Source of the DNA: Actinomycetota bacterium
GTDB lineage: Bacteria; Actinomycetota; Thermoleophilia; Gaiellales; Gaiellaceae
Direction of reading: 5' to 3'
NCBI GenBank assembly: GCA_005884005.1
Contig: VAWI01000013.1
Location: 1 to 64,000, forward strand
DNA length: 64,000 nt
The notes under the pieces were generated by a model. It ran no database searches. It saw nothing but the letters and a program-made list of their open reading frames with translations, and was not told the origin of the DNA. Positions 7,919 through 17,496 of this stretch are shown here, piece after piece. Within the stretch, counting starts at the first letter, position 1, and every line of letters begins with the position of its first letter. Position numbers and translations under genes: made by a program.

Positions 7919-9345
7919 TGTTGCCCCGGCACGGTCGGCGCGATCGCCTTCTGCGACTCGGGCGGCAGCTTCTCACCGCGTCCCTTCGCGTCGCTCCAGG
8001 CCCGGTTGAGCATGTCTTCATACAGAGCCTTGATCCCGTTCGCGGCGTCCCGCAGCGAGAGCGGCGTCTTGCCGTCGTTCAGGAGCAGCCGATCCTTGGG
8101 CGCGAGGCCGGGCATGACTCGCAGCGCCTCCTGCATGAAGGGGTCCTTGATCGCCTTCTTCTCGAAGCTGATGTTGCCCGGCAGTGTCTGATGGCTCTTT
8201 GTCCAGGCGAGCAGTTCTTTTGACGGCTGCCAGACGATGTAGTCATTGGGCTCAGGGTTCCGGTAAGGCTTCAGCGTCCCGTTCGGGATCGTCTTGATGA
8301 ACAGGACAACCCGCCAGATGTCGTCGACGCTCAACCGGTCGCCGAAGTTCTCCATCGCCGTCCCCGGCCAGCCGCGCAGGATCCGGTAGTAGAAGTCGCC
8401 CGGGCCCGTGTCGCCGCCGCAGCAGGCGTCGTCAGCACTGGTGAAGTCCGCCGGCGTTGGCGAGAGGAAACGCGCGCCGGGACCGCTGCCGTTGCCCTTG
8501 AGCCCGTGGCAGCCGACGCAGCGGTCGAGGAAGACCTCCTTGCCGCGGAGCAAATTCGCCTCGGTCACGGGCAGCGGGTCGCCCGCGAGCCAGTAGCTGC
8601 GGTCGATCTGGGCGAGGTTCGGCGCCTCCTCGAGCTGGTTCTTCGGCGGTGCAAGGATCTTGTCGTTCGACTCGAGCGGCGGCTTGTGGGAGCCCTGGAA
8701 ACCCGTGTAGGGGGGCGGGAAGCCCTGGTTCACGAGGACGACGTGCTTGGCGTAGAGCTGGCCCGCGTAGCGCAGCAGCCCGGACTTGCCGCTTCGCTGC
8801 TCGACGAAGGCGATCAGCTGGTCGACCTGCTTGTTCGAGAAGAGCGACTTCATGTCGGGCATCAGCGAGCGCGGGTCCATGTACCGCGGGTCGTAGAAAT
8901 GGGCGGACTGCCAGTCGTCCGGATGCCAGCCGGACTCCTGGGAGAGGTCGGGACCTGTGCGTTCGGTCCCGAGCAGGTTGGGCGACTGGTCCGAGCCCCA
9001 GAAGTCGCCCGGGGCGGAGATCTTCGGATAGAGGAAGTAGAGGCTCTCGCGCACGTCCTGCGGCCGCGAGTAGCCGGAATGGCAGACGTAGCAGCCGTTC
9101 TGGGCGAACAGGTTGCGGCCGGCAAGCGCGGTCGACGACAGCGGCGCCCAGTCGCTCGAAGGTGGCGGGTCGAAGGTGTGGATCGGCAGCCAGACGACGA
9201 TCGCGACCACGGTGAAGAACGCCAGCAAGCCGCCGACCCCGGCGACGAGCGGCGTGATCAACATCCGCTCGTGCGGATGCCGGACCCAGCCGCGCGGCAT
9301 TCCCGGCGTCCCGGGGGTGTGCTCTTCTCGTTTCCGCTCGCTCAT
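7915..9345 (-). CDS. ccoO: cbb3 oxidase diheme subunit: CcoO-like protein with added cytochrome c domain
   Basis: A 476-aa membrane-anchored cytochrome. One N-terminal helix (about 30-54) is followed by a CcoO-type heme c domain with CYVCH at 85-89 and the downstream DPRSLMPDM stretch (axial Met, ~158-165). A second cytochrome c domain has CVGCH at 276-280 and GWPGTAMENF as probable axial Met region. It carries electrons from soluble donors to the catalytic subunit. A typical operon has a monoheme CcoO and a separate diheme CcoP; here one chain carries one heme of each kind and no separate CcoP is present. The ATG at 9345 shares a base with the stop of the subunit I gene. Confidence 0.88.
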   Translation of the reverse strand: MSERKREEHTPGTPGMPRGWVRHPHERMLITPLVAGVGGLLAFFTVVAIVVWLPIHTFDPPPSSDWAPLSSTALAGRNLFAQNGCYVCHSGYSRPQDVRESLYFLYPKISAPGDFWGSDQSPNLLGTERTGPDLSQESGWHPDDWQSAHFYDPRYMDPRSLMPDMKSLFSNKQVDQLIAFVEQRSGKSGLLRYAGQLYAKHVVLVNQGFPPPYTGFQGSHKPPLESNDKILAPPKNQLEEAPNLAQIDRSYWLAGDPLPVTEANLLRGKEVFLDRCVGCHGLKGNGSGPGARFLSPTPADFTSADDACCGGDTGPGDFYYRILRGWPGTAMENFGDRLSVDDIWRVVLFIKTIPNGTLKPYRNPEPNDYIVWQPSKELLAWTKSHQTLPGNISFEKKAIKDPFMQEALRVMPGLAPKDRLLLNDGKTPLSLRDAANGIKALYEDMLNRAWSDAKGRGEKLPPESQKAIAPTVPGQQ

Positions 9346-10871
9346 CAGCCGGCCACCGGAGGCGGCGCCATCGCCTCGGCGACCCTCAGCGTCTCGATGC
9401 GGCGGCGCTCGGCCGTGTTCGTGAAAATCGTCATCCCGATATTCACGATCTGGACGATCCCGGAGAGCACGATCATCGCGCCGAAGATCCCGCGCGCGAT
9501 GTAGTACGCATGCAACTGCGGCAGGACGTTCACCTCGGGAATCCCCTCCTGCCAGCTGAAGCCCTGCTGGAAGCCGGCCAGCGTCAGGACGCTGAAGAAG
9601 CCGGTGAAGCCGACAGTCACGAGCCAGTACTGCCATTCGCTCAGGCTGCGGCTGTAGAGCGGCTTCGCGTAGACCTGGGCGACGATGTAGTCGATCACGC
9701 CCATGCCGAGGATCGTGAAGGCGCCGAGTAGGGCGAGATGTGCGTGCGCGACGACGAAGTTCGTGAAGTGCGTCAGCTTGTTGAACGGCTGGATCGCCTC
9801 GAACGCTCCCTGGATGTTGACCAGGAAGTAGAAGAAGAAGGCGGTCATCGTGAACCGTAAGGGCAGGTTCGTGAAGAACCGGTCCCAGTTGCCCTTCATC
9901 GTCCCGAGGATGTTGATGGTGAAAGCGAAGACCGGGACGAGCAGCATCCACGAGGAAACCTCGGCGATCGTCTTCAGCCACGCGGGAGTCGGCGACTGGA
10001 GGATGTGGTGGTCGCCGACTCCTGTGTAGAAGAAGGCCATGCCCCAGAAGCTGATGAGCGAGAGCGTGTAGCTGTAGAGCGGGGTGTTCGTGACGCGCGG
10101 GACGATGTAGTACGTCAGCGCGAGGAGCATCGGCGTGAGCCAGAGCCCGAACAAGTTGTGGGCGTACCACCAGTTGAGCATCGCGTCCGACAGGCTGTTT
10201 CCGAGTGCGCCCGACGGCGCTCCCCAGACGTGGCCGGGGCGCCAGATCACGTTCCCGATCGCGTAGTCGACGGCGAGCCAGAGCGGGCTCGCGATGAAGA
10301 ACCAGACGGAGACATAGATTGGCCGGATCGTCCGGATCGCGACTGTCGCGAGGATGTTGACGATGTTCGCCGACCAGATCACGAGCAACGCAATGTCGAT
10401 CGGCCAGATGAACTCGCCGTACTCGCGTCCCTGGCTGTGCCCGGTCAGGAGGCCGATGATCCCGAGCAGGTACATCACGTTCCACGCCCATGCGCAGATG
10501 ACGCCCAGGCGTTCGCTCCACATCCCGCGCGTGCCGACGAGGCGCGGGAGCATGTAGAAGAGCGCGCCGAAATACATCATCGTCAGCCAGGCCAGGATCA
10601 CGCCGTTGACGTGCGAGGGCCGGACGCGGCTGAACGAGAGCCACGAGAAGTGGCTGAACGCTTCGGGGGTTACGAACTCGGTCGCCAGGACAAGCCCGAA
10701 CAGGTCGACGACGGTCAGCCAGATGATCGAGGAGAGGATCCAGTGCTTGGCCGCCGTGTCCGGGAACGGCGACGCTCCCATCGCCCGGGCCCCACCGGTA
10801 AGAGGCGCGGGCGCCTCCGCGGTCAGCGCTGTGGGTTCGAACGTACGATCGCGCCCAGCAGTCTCCCCCAT
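9345..10871 (-). CDS. ccoN: cbb3-type cytochrome c oxidase subunit I
   Basis: The 508-aa catalytic subunit of a heme-copper oxidase (C family), with about 12 transmembrane helices. All expected ligands are visible: H87 in RPSHVNG and H378 (low-spin heme), H376 in VAHAHLALLG (high-spin heme), and CuB ligands H238 (WWYAHN) and H288/H289 (GVGDHH). Y282 just before the His pair fits the crosslinked tyrosine of the C family. It reduces O2 to water with proton pumping. It is the first gene of a seven-gene coupled operon. The promoter side faces a divergent two-component system, and a Crp/Fnr-like palindrome lies 42 bases upstream. Confidence 0.93.
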   Translation of the reverse strand: MGETAGRDRTFEPTALTAEAPAPLTGGARAMGASPFPDTAAKHWILSSIIWLTVVDLFGLVLATEFVTPEAFSHFSWLSFSRVRPSHVNGVILAWLTMMYFGALFYMLPRLVGTRGMWSERLGVICAWAWNVMYLLGIIGLLTGHSQGREYGEFIWPIDIALLVIWSANIVNILATVAIRTIRPIYVSVWFFIASPLWLAVDYAIGNVIWRPGHVWGAPSGALGNSLSDAMLNWWYAHNLFGLWLTPMLLALTYYIVPRVTNTPLYSYTLSLISFWGMAFFYTGVGDHHILQSPTPAWLKTIAEVSSWMLLVPVFAFTINILGTMKGNWDRFFTNLPLRFTMTAFFFYFLVNIQGAFEAIQPFNKLTHFTNFVVAHAHLALLGAFTILGMGVIDYIVAQVYAKPLYSRSLSEWQYWLVTVGFTGFFSVLTLAGFQQGFSWQEGIPEVNVLPQLHAYYIARGIFGAMIVLSGIVQIVNIGMTIFTNTAERRRIETLRVAEAMAPPPVAG

Positions 10872-10912
10872 GCGATCCGGAAGTTACGAAGCGGTCGTGC
10901 TCGGGCGCCAGC

Positions 10913-10934
10913 CGAATGACGAGATTGTCATTCG
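10913..10934. promoter_or_regulatory. Crp/Fnr-like palindrome between ccoN and the response regulator
   Basis: CGAATGAC-GAGATT-GTCATTCG is a perfect 8-bp inverted repeat with a 6-base spacer. Its TGAC-N6-GTCA core matches the geometry of Crp/Fnr-family sites (two 5-base half-sites six bases apart). It lies 42 bases upstream of ccoN and 56 bases upstream of the divergent regulator, well placed to control either. The regulator identity is inference. Confidence 0.55.
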
Positions 10935-10989
10935 CAAGTCATCGCCACGTCAGGAAAAAGTGCGTTAAGGTCGGGCCTGCAGGGAGCAG

Positions 10990-11655
10990 GTGCGGATTCT
11001 CGTCATCGAAGATGAGCCGAGGATCCTGGACTTCGTCTCGCGCGGGCTCGAGGCCGAAGGCTTCTCAGTGCTGGCAGCGCGGGACGGCCAGGAGGGGCTG
11101 CGCATGGCTGAGGTGGCCCGTTGCGACCTCGTGATCCTGGATCTGCTCTTGCCGCGGCTCGACGGGCTGAGCGTGCTTCGGACCCTCGAGGCCAAGCACC
11201 CGGACCTGCCGGTCGTGATTGTCTCCGCGCGGGCCGACCTGGCCACCAAGCTCAACGGTTTCGGGCTCGGCGCGCGGGACTACCTGACGAAGCCGTTTTC
11301 TTTCGACGAGCTGCTCGCGCGAATTCGCGTCCACCTGCGCCACCCGGAGGACCGAGAGAACGGCTACGTCCTGCGCGCCGGTGCGCTCACGCTCGACCTG
11401 GCGCGGCGCCAGGCGCAGCTCGGCGACCATATGGTCGATCTCTCCGACCGCGAGTTCAAGCTCCTACACAGCCTGCTCGAATGCGCCGGTGAGGTCGTCA
11501 GCCGCGAGCGGCTGCTCTCGGAGGTTTGGGGTTATCACTTCGATCCGCGCTCGAATGTGGTCGACGTCTGCATCCGCCGGCTACGCAAGAAACTGGGGCC
11601 CGGTTCGCCGATCGAGACAGTCCGCCATGCCGGCTATCGCCTGGCTGAGGCCTAG
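10990..11655 (+). CDS. OmpR/PhoB-family response regulator
   Basis: A 221-aa two-domain regulator. The receiver (about 1-118) has the acidic pair in IEDEPR, the phospho-acceptor Asp in DLVILDLLLPRLDG, the switch Ser/Thr in VIVSARAD and Lys in YLTKPFSF. The C-terminal winged helix (125-221) ends with VVDVCIRRLRKKLGP and IETVRHAGYRL, typical of OmpR-type DNA binding. The start is GTG at 10990 after AGGGAG. It overlaps the following kinase gene by 29 bases. Its position divergent from the oxidase operon suggests redox or oxygen control, and TCTCA direct repeats at 12718-12733 are a possible target. Confidence 0.9.
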   Translation: MRILVIEDEPRILDFVSRGLEAEGFSVLAARDGQEGLRMAEVARCDLVILDLLLPRLDGLSVLRTLEAKHPDLPVVIVSARADLATKLNGFGLGARDYLTKPFSFDELLARIRVHLRHPEDRENGYVLRAGALTLDLARRQAQLGDHMVDLSDREFKLLHSLLECAGEVVSRERLLSEVWGYHFDPRSNVVDVCIRRLRKKLGPGSPIETVRHAGYRLAEA

Positions 11656-12712
11656 AGCCGTCGAGCTCGGCTGGTTCGCGTTCGCACTCGCGAACCTGCT
11701 GGCGATGCTGCGCTGGGAGCGCTGGGAGACGGTCCCGTTCCATTTCATCTGGGTCAGCCTGACTTTGGTCTACGGGTTCCGGGTCTGGCAACCGAGCGCG
11801 ACGGCGCTGACACTCGGATTCGTGATCGTCTCGACCGGCACTTTGATCTTGGTCGACATCTCCCGTAACACGCAGGATTGGAGCGAGCTCACCGAGGTGC
11901 CGCTCATGTCCGCCATGTTCCTTGCGATGGTCTGGCATGCGCGCCGGCGGCAGGAGGCGCTCGGCATCGCCGAGAAACACGCTGAGCAGCTCGAGTCGAC
12001 GCTCGAGCGGGAAGAGCAATTCCTCCACGACGCCTCGCACGAGCTGCGGACGCCGGTGACGATCGCGCGCGGACATCTCGAGGTGCTCGAGCGCTCGAAC
12101 GGCAGCGGCTACCCGGGCGTCGACGTCGCACTCGACGAGCTCTCCCGGATGGAGCGGATCCTCAACCGCCTGCTACTGCTTGCACGCGCCGACCAGCCTA
12201 ACTTCCTCGAGCTCGAGGAGATCGAGCTCGACCACTTCCTGGAGGAAGTGTTCATGCGCTGGTCGGAGGTCGCCCCGCGCAGCTGGCGACTTGGAGCGCT
12301 TGCCCACGGGACGCTGCGCGCCGACCCGGAACAGCTCCGGATCGCTCTCGACGCGCTACTCGAGAACGCCGTCAAGTACAGCGAGCCCGGAGACCGGATC
12401 GAGCTCTCCAGCCGTGCGACCGGCAGCAAGGTCGCGATCGAGGTGGGCGACGAAGGGATCGGCGTGCCCGACGAGGCGCTCGCGCGGATCTTCGAACGCT
12501 TCGCGCGCGCGGACCCGGCTCGCACACGAACGGCCGGAGGCGTCGGCCTCGGGCTCGCGATCGTCGACACGATCGTCAAGGCGCACGGCGGCCGCTGTCT
12601 GGTCAGCCGCATGGCTCGCGGCTCGGTGTTCGGAATCCAGCTGCCTGGGTTCACGGTGGCTTGGCCCTCGCTGCAGTCAGCGGTCGCCCGCAGCGCGGGC
12701 GCAAGCTCTTAA
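11627..12712 (+). CDS. Membrane sensor histidine kinase
   Basis: A 361-aa kinase paired with the upstream regulator. Residues ~8-95 form about three short transmembrane helices with hardly any extracytoplasmic domain. The dimerisation box FLHDASHELRTPVTIARGH carries the phospho-accepting His. The ATPase part shows ALLENAVKYS (N box), VGDEGIGVP (G1), IFERFARAD (F box) and GGVGLGLAIV (G2). The ATG at 11627 lies inside the regulator's last codons, giving a 29-base overlap. The lack of a sensory ectodomain suggests a signal within or near the membrane, such as respiratory state; this is inference. Confidence 0.88.
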   Translation: MPAIAWLRPRAVELGWFAFALANLLAMLRWERWETVPFHFIWVSLTLVYGFRVWQPSATALTLGFVIVSTGTLILVDISRNTQDWSELTEVPLMSAMFLAMVWHARRRQEALGIAEKHAEQLESTLEREEQFLHDASHELRTPVTIARGHLEVLERSNGSGYPGVDVALDELSRMERILNRLLLLARADQPNFLELEEIELDHFLEEVFMRWSEVAPRSWRLGALAHGTLRADPEQLRIALDALLENAVKYSEPGDRIELSSRATGSKVAIEVGDEGIGVPDEALARIFERFARADPARTRTAGGVGLGLAIVDTIVKAHGGRCLVSRMARGSVFGIQLPGFTVAWPSLQSAVARSAGASS

Positions 12713-12717
12713 CTGAT

Positions 12718-12733
12718 TCTCACGGTGCTCTCA
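12718..12733 (+). promoter_or_regulatory. TCTCA direct repeats, possible response-regulator box
   Basis: TCTCAC at 12718 and TCTCAG at 12729 are spaced 11 bases apart, one helical turn, as for OmpR-family tandem sites. They lie just after the two-component genes and ~75 bases upstream of a small gene at 12808. The cognate regulator may be the adjacent one; not shown. Confidence 0.4.
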
Positions 12734-12807
12734 GTTCTGCTTTAGGGGCATGCGTTTGGGTGGTCTCGTGAGCGCAATCCGGCGCTCGGTGACAAAGGAG
12801 CGAGACC

Positions 12808-13008
12808 ATGAACCAGCCAGCCACCAAGATCGGAACGGAGTCGCCGGCCTTTCATCGCGGCGTCCACGAGCAGATGGCGATGACGCGAAGCGCAGTTTCT
12901 GCCGGCGAGGAGAAGGACCTCAAGGACGCCGTCCATCCGACCCGCTGGGAGCGCCGCGGCTTCTTCGGGAGGCTGCGGCAACGCCCTGGGCTGAGCGAGG
13001 CCGCATGA
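12808..13008 (+). CDS. Hypothetical 66-aa protein
   Basis: A small, charged, soluble protein of unknown family, with an acidic/polar first half and a basic Arg-rich end (RWERRGFFGRLRQRPG). An AAGGAG Shine-Dalgarno lies 7 bases ahead of the ATG. Tandem TCTCA boxes upstream suggest control by the neighbouring two-component system. No homologous family is recognised, so the call rests on the ribosome-binding site and position. Confidence 0.5.
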   Translation: MNQPATKIGTESPAFHRGVHEQMAMTRSAVSAGEEKDLKDAVHPTRWERRGFFGRLRQRPGLSEAA

Positions 13009-13014
13009 AGGGCG

Positions 13015-13530
13015 TCAGGTGAAAAGAGTGGAGCCGACGGGGCTCGAACCCGTGGCCTCCGCCATGCCATGGCGGCGCTCTCCCAGCTGAGCTACGGCCC
13101 CTTGTTCGCCGCGCAGTGTAGCGGCGAAATCGAAATCGTCAGCCCAATTGATGCCACGTTTCTGGTTGTTGTTGGCGCGGTCGAGGCGAAGGTGAATCTG
13201 TGTTCGACGCACAAACTTCTCGTAGGGCAGGAAAAAGCAGCGGTCTAGTTCCTGGCAGTAGGCCGCGAAAGCATCGATCTCACCTTCGACGTAGATCCGG
13301 CGCAGCAGTCCGTTTCTGTTCCGTCTCGCGGAGTAGCAGCGGACGATCACGACATCGCCGTGACGCGGGGCCCACTTGCATTGGACGCGATTCAGACTTC
13401 CGCCAACGTCGAGAATGAGGTCGTAGCGACCTCCCTCGTGTAGAGGCCGGTAGACGTCGATCCCAAGCTTCGTCGCAGCAAGCGCAATTGCGATTTCGGC
13501 AACAGCACCCTTCTGATCCGTGGATAGCAT
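13015..13530 (-). CDS. PD-(D/E)XK endonuclease-like protein running into tRNA-Ala
   Basis: The 171-codon frame begins with an endonuclease-type domain (about residues 1-140): KGAVAEIAIALAATKLGIDV, RPLHEGGRYDLILDVGG and NRVQCKWAPR. The E...D...Q-x-K spacing matches the PD-(D/E)XK nucleases related to group I intron homing endonucleases. The frame has no stop before the tRNA-Ala gene at 13029-13101. The last ~30 codons (AVAQLGERRHGM...GSSPVGST) are simply tRNA-Ala read as protein, and the stop is at 13015. The original end was probably lost or lies inside the tRNA. It could be a remnant homing or restriction nuclease; activity is not known. Confidence 0.6.
   Translation of the reverse strand: MLSTDQKGAVAEIAIALAATKLGIDVYRPLHEGGRYDLILDVGGSLNRVQCKWAPRHGDVVIVRCYSARRNRNGLLRRIYVEGEIDAFAAYCQELDRCFFLPYEKFVRRTQIHLRLDRANNNQKRGINWADDFDFAATLRGEQGAVAQLGERRHGMAEATGSSPVGSTLFT
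13029..13101 (-). tRNA. tRNA-Ala(GGC)
   Basis: On the minus strand the cloverleaf closes with acceptor GGGGCCG/CGGCTCC, D arm GCTC/GAGC, anticodon stem CCGCC/GGCGG with loop ATGGCAT (anticodon GGC) and T arm ACGGG-TTCGAGC-CCCGT. Discriminator A; CCA is not encoded. A short CTTTTC follows. An endonuclease reading frame runs straight through it. Confidence 0.95.
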
Positions 13531-13578
13531 TCACCCAGCGTAGTTGCCACGCCGGACGACGTCTGTTGCCGAAACAGA

Positions 13579-13975
13579 CTACGCCGTAGCGGACGCGGCC
13601 TCGACCGACACCGAGGGTACGTCGCCCCACAGCTCCTCGAGCCGGTAGTAGTCCCGCGCCTCCGGCGTGAAGACGTGCAGCACCGTGTCGAGGTAGTCGC
13701 CGACGATCCAGCTGCCTTCGCTGACGCCTTCGACGCGCTGGGGCAAGACGCGGCCCTCGTGCTTCAAGCGCTCGTGCACCTCGTCCCAGATCGCCTTGGT
13801 CTGGCGCGCGTTGCGACCCGTGCAGATGACGAAGAAATCCGTGTAGCTGTTCGCCGGCCGCATGTCGAGAATCACGACGTCCTCCGCCAGCTTCTCCTGG
13901 GCGAGACCGGCGATGCGACGGGCTTGTTCGATAGGCGTCAGGGTTTGATCGGATCCGTGGCTCAGCGTTCTCAGT

Positions 13976-14001
<26 letters not shown>
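13579..14001 (-). CDS. rsfS: Ribosome silencing factor RsfS (Iojap)
   Basis: A 140-aa member of the RsfS/Iojap/YbeB family, which binds L14 and blocks subunit joining under starvation. Diagnostic stretches are LAEDVVILDMRPANSYTDFFVICTGRN (split across strands 2-3, ~38-64), VEGVSEGSWIVGDYLDTVLHVF and YYRLEELWGD. Length is slightly above the usual ~110-120 because of a 20-residue N-terminal extension; the ATG at 14001 overlaps the end of nadD by 26 bases and a later start is possible. It closes the rplU-rpmA-obg-nadD-rsfS cluster, a conserved order. Confidence 0.93.
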
Positions 14002-15783
<1,782 letters not shown>

Positions 15784-16068
15784 CTAGCCCCGATCGCTGG
15801 AGTCACTGGCAGTAGGAACGTCGCCGAGGACCGAAATTAGCCGGCGGTCGCCCGATTGCCGGAATGCGAGCGTGCCGTCCCGCTTGGCGAAGATCGTGTC
15901 GTCCTTGCCGATCCCGGTGCCGGGGCCCGGGCGGAAGCGCGTGCCACGCTGACGGACGATGATCATCCCCGCCTTAACGACCTGGCCGTCGAACAGCTTC
16001 ACGCCGAGGCGCTGGGCGTTCGAGTCGCGGCCGTTGCGGGAGGAGCCAAGACCTTTCTTGTGAGCCAT
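15784..16068 (-). CDS. rpmA: 50S ribosomal protein L27
   Basis: The 94-aa L27 starts [17 protein letters not shown], continues with the expected RLGVK and then [23 protein letters not shown] and a C-terminal beta strand. There is no N-terminal cleavage extension as in Firmicutes. Its ATG overlaps the rplU stop by one base (TAATG). It lies at the 50S peptidyl-transferase centre. Confidence 0.97.
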   Translation of the reverse strand: MAHKKGLGSSRNGRDSNAQRLGVKLFDGQVVKAGMIIVRQRGTRFRPGPGTGIGKDDTIFAKRDGTLAFRQSGDRRLISVLGDVPTASDSSDRG

Positions 16069-16529
16069 TACTTCGTCTCCGTTGACTTCGTTCTGGTTGC
16101 AGGTTTCCGTGCAGGGGCCTTCCGAGGCGCGGGCTTCTTCGCTGCGGCTCTCGGCTTCGCTGCGGCTCTCGGCTTCGCTGCCGGCTTCGGCTTCGCCTCG
16201 GCCTCTTCCTTCTTTGCCGCACTCGAGCGCGCGCCGATCGACTGGATCTCGATCTCGGAACGCTTGGCCCGGAAGCCCGTATGCCGACGGTAGCCCTTCT
16301 TCGCCTTGTACTTGCCGATCCGGATCTTCGGTCCGAGCGGCGAGCCGACGACCTTGGCTGTCACCTGGACCCGCGGCGAGAGGTTCGGCTTGCCGTTTCC
16401 GCCGGTGAAGAGGACGTCCGGGTGGAACGTCTTGCCTTCCCCGATCGAAAGCCGGTCGACGAGCAGCCGGTCGCCCTCGCGGACGCGGTACTGCTTGCCA
16501 CCGAGTGAGATGATCGCGTAGTCGGCCAT
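16068..16529 (-). CDS. rplU: 50S ribosomal protein L21 with long basic tail
   Basis: The start [20 protein letters not shown] (ATG at 16529) and the [20 protein letters not shown] stretch are diagnostic for L21. The core ends near residue 105. About 48 residues follow of Ala/Lys/Pro repeats ([24 protein letters not shown]), giving 153 aa against the usual ~103; such tails are common in actinobacterial L21. Upstream in-frame codons lack L21 homology, so the ATG after the AGGCCCG-type leader is chosen. Confidence 0.95.
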   Translation of the reverse strand: MADYAIISLGGKQYRVREGDRLLVDRLSIGEGKTFHPDVLFTGGNGKPNLSPRVQVTAKVVGSPLGPKIRIGKYKAKKGYRRHTGFRAKRSEIEIQSIGARSSAAKKEEAEAKPKPAAKPRAAAKPRAAAKKPAPRKAPARKPATRTKSTETK

Positions 16530-16569
16530 AGAAACGCGGGCCTTTCGCCCGCGAGGAGGCAGTTTAGCC

Positions 16570-17496
16570 GTGATCCCAGCCCGGCCGCAAAGCGCGGGAC
16601 TGCGAGATGTGTATGCGGTGTGGCTGCTGTTCTTCCTAACTGCTGTGGCCATCTTTGTGACGTATTGGCGGCTGCCGCCAAGCGAGCTCTGGAAGGTTCA
16701 CAACAGCGGCTTCATCGGCGGCGCCGGACGCGCTTTCGTATTCCTCAGCTTCTCCGCGGCGGTCGCAGCGATCGGGATCCTCCCGATCGTGGTCGAGCGG
16801 CTCGAGGACCGCCGCGCTGACCTCTTGGGTCTCGTTGCCATCATCCTCTGCGCGACCGTTGCGTTGCCGGGCGTTCAGACCGAGAGCCACCTCGACCCGA
16901 AATGGTCGAACCTGCCGGCTGTCGTCGGCGTCGCGCTCGCGTTCACGCTCACCCTTTGGGCAACGCGGGACGGCCGGCGCGAGTTTGTGCGAACGAGCCT
17001 CGAGGGCGACGCCGCGCGGCTCTTCGTTGGCGGGCTCTCACTCTTCTTCGCCGCTCCGTACATCGCCGCCGAGCTCGGCTTCTTCCTCGACGGCGTGCCC
17101 GTACTCGGCTGGATCTTCCAGACGGGCGCGATTCGACCCGAACCCGGCGCCGGTTACTTGCACCCGGCCGTCCACCACGGGCACCACCACGGGATGGACG
17201 GTTTTCTTCTCGCCGCGACAGCGTTGCTGCTCTCGCGGCTCGTCGGCTCGATCCGGCGCCCGCTCCTCCGCACCTTGACCGCTGTCTATCTGGCCCTGCT
17301 GCTGGTCTACGGCCTCACGAATCAGGTTCAGGATCTCTGGACCGAACAGATCGTCAAGCGCGGCTGGACGGCCTCGGAGATCCCCAACGTGCTTCACCCG
17401 TCGCTGTCGGCGGCCTGGGCTGCAATGGTCGCCTGCGGGATCGCGATTTACATGCTGTGCCTAAGGCCGCGGCAGCGGTTCTTCAGCCGGCCCTAG
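16570..17496 (+). CDS. Polytopic membrane protein with a histidine cluster
   Basis: A 308-aa protein with roughly eight hydrophobic helices (e.g. VWLLFFLTAVAIFVTYW near 16-32, then ~50, ~85, ~110, ~150, ~210, ~235 and ~285). A loop before the sixth helix holds HPAVHHGHHHGMDG (about 198-211), seven histidines that could bind a metal. It starts with GTG at 16570, 40 bases from the divergent rplU start, and ends three bases into the convergent RNase E/G gene. No family recognised; a metal- or heme-handling membrane protein is a guess. Confidence 0.72.
   Translation: MIPARPQSAGLRDVYAVWLLFFLTAVAIFVTYWRLPPSELWKVHNSGFIGGAGRAFVFLSFSAAVAAIGILPIVVERLEDRRADLLGLVAIILCATVALPGVQTESHLDPKWSNLPAVVGVALAFTLTLWATRDGRREFVRTSLEGDAARLFVGGLSLFFAAPYIAAELGFFLDGVPVLGWIFQTGAIRPEPGAGYLHPAVHHGHHHGMDGFLLAATALLLSRLVGSIRRPLLRTLTAVYLALLLVYGLTNQVQDLWTEQIVKRGWTASEIPNVLHPSLSAAWAAMVACGIAIYMLCLRPRQRFFSRP

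Noticed and set aside
7915-10644. A minus-strand frame reading far upstream of the ccoO start
   Set aside because: The upstream part is a shifted frame of ccoN. The real ccoO start is the ATG at 9345 that shares a base with the ccoN stop.
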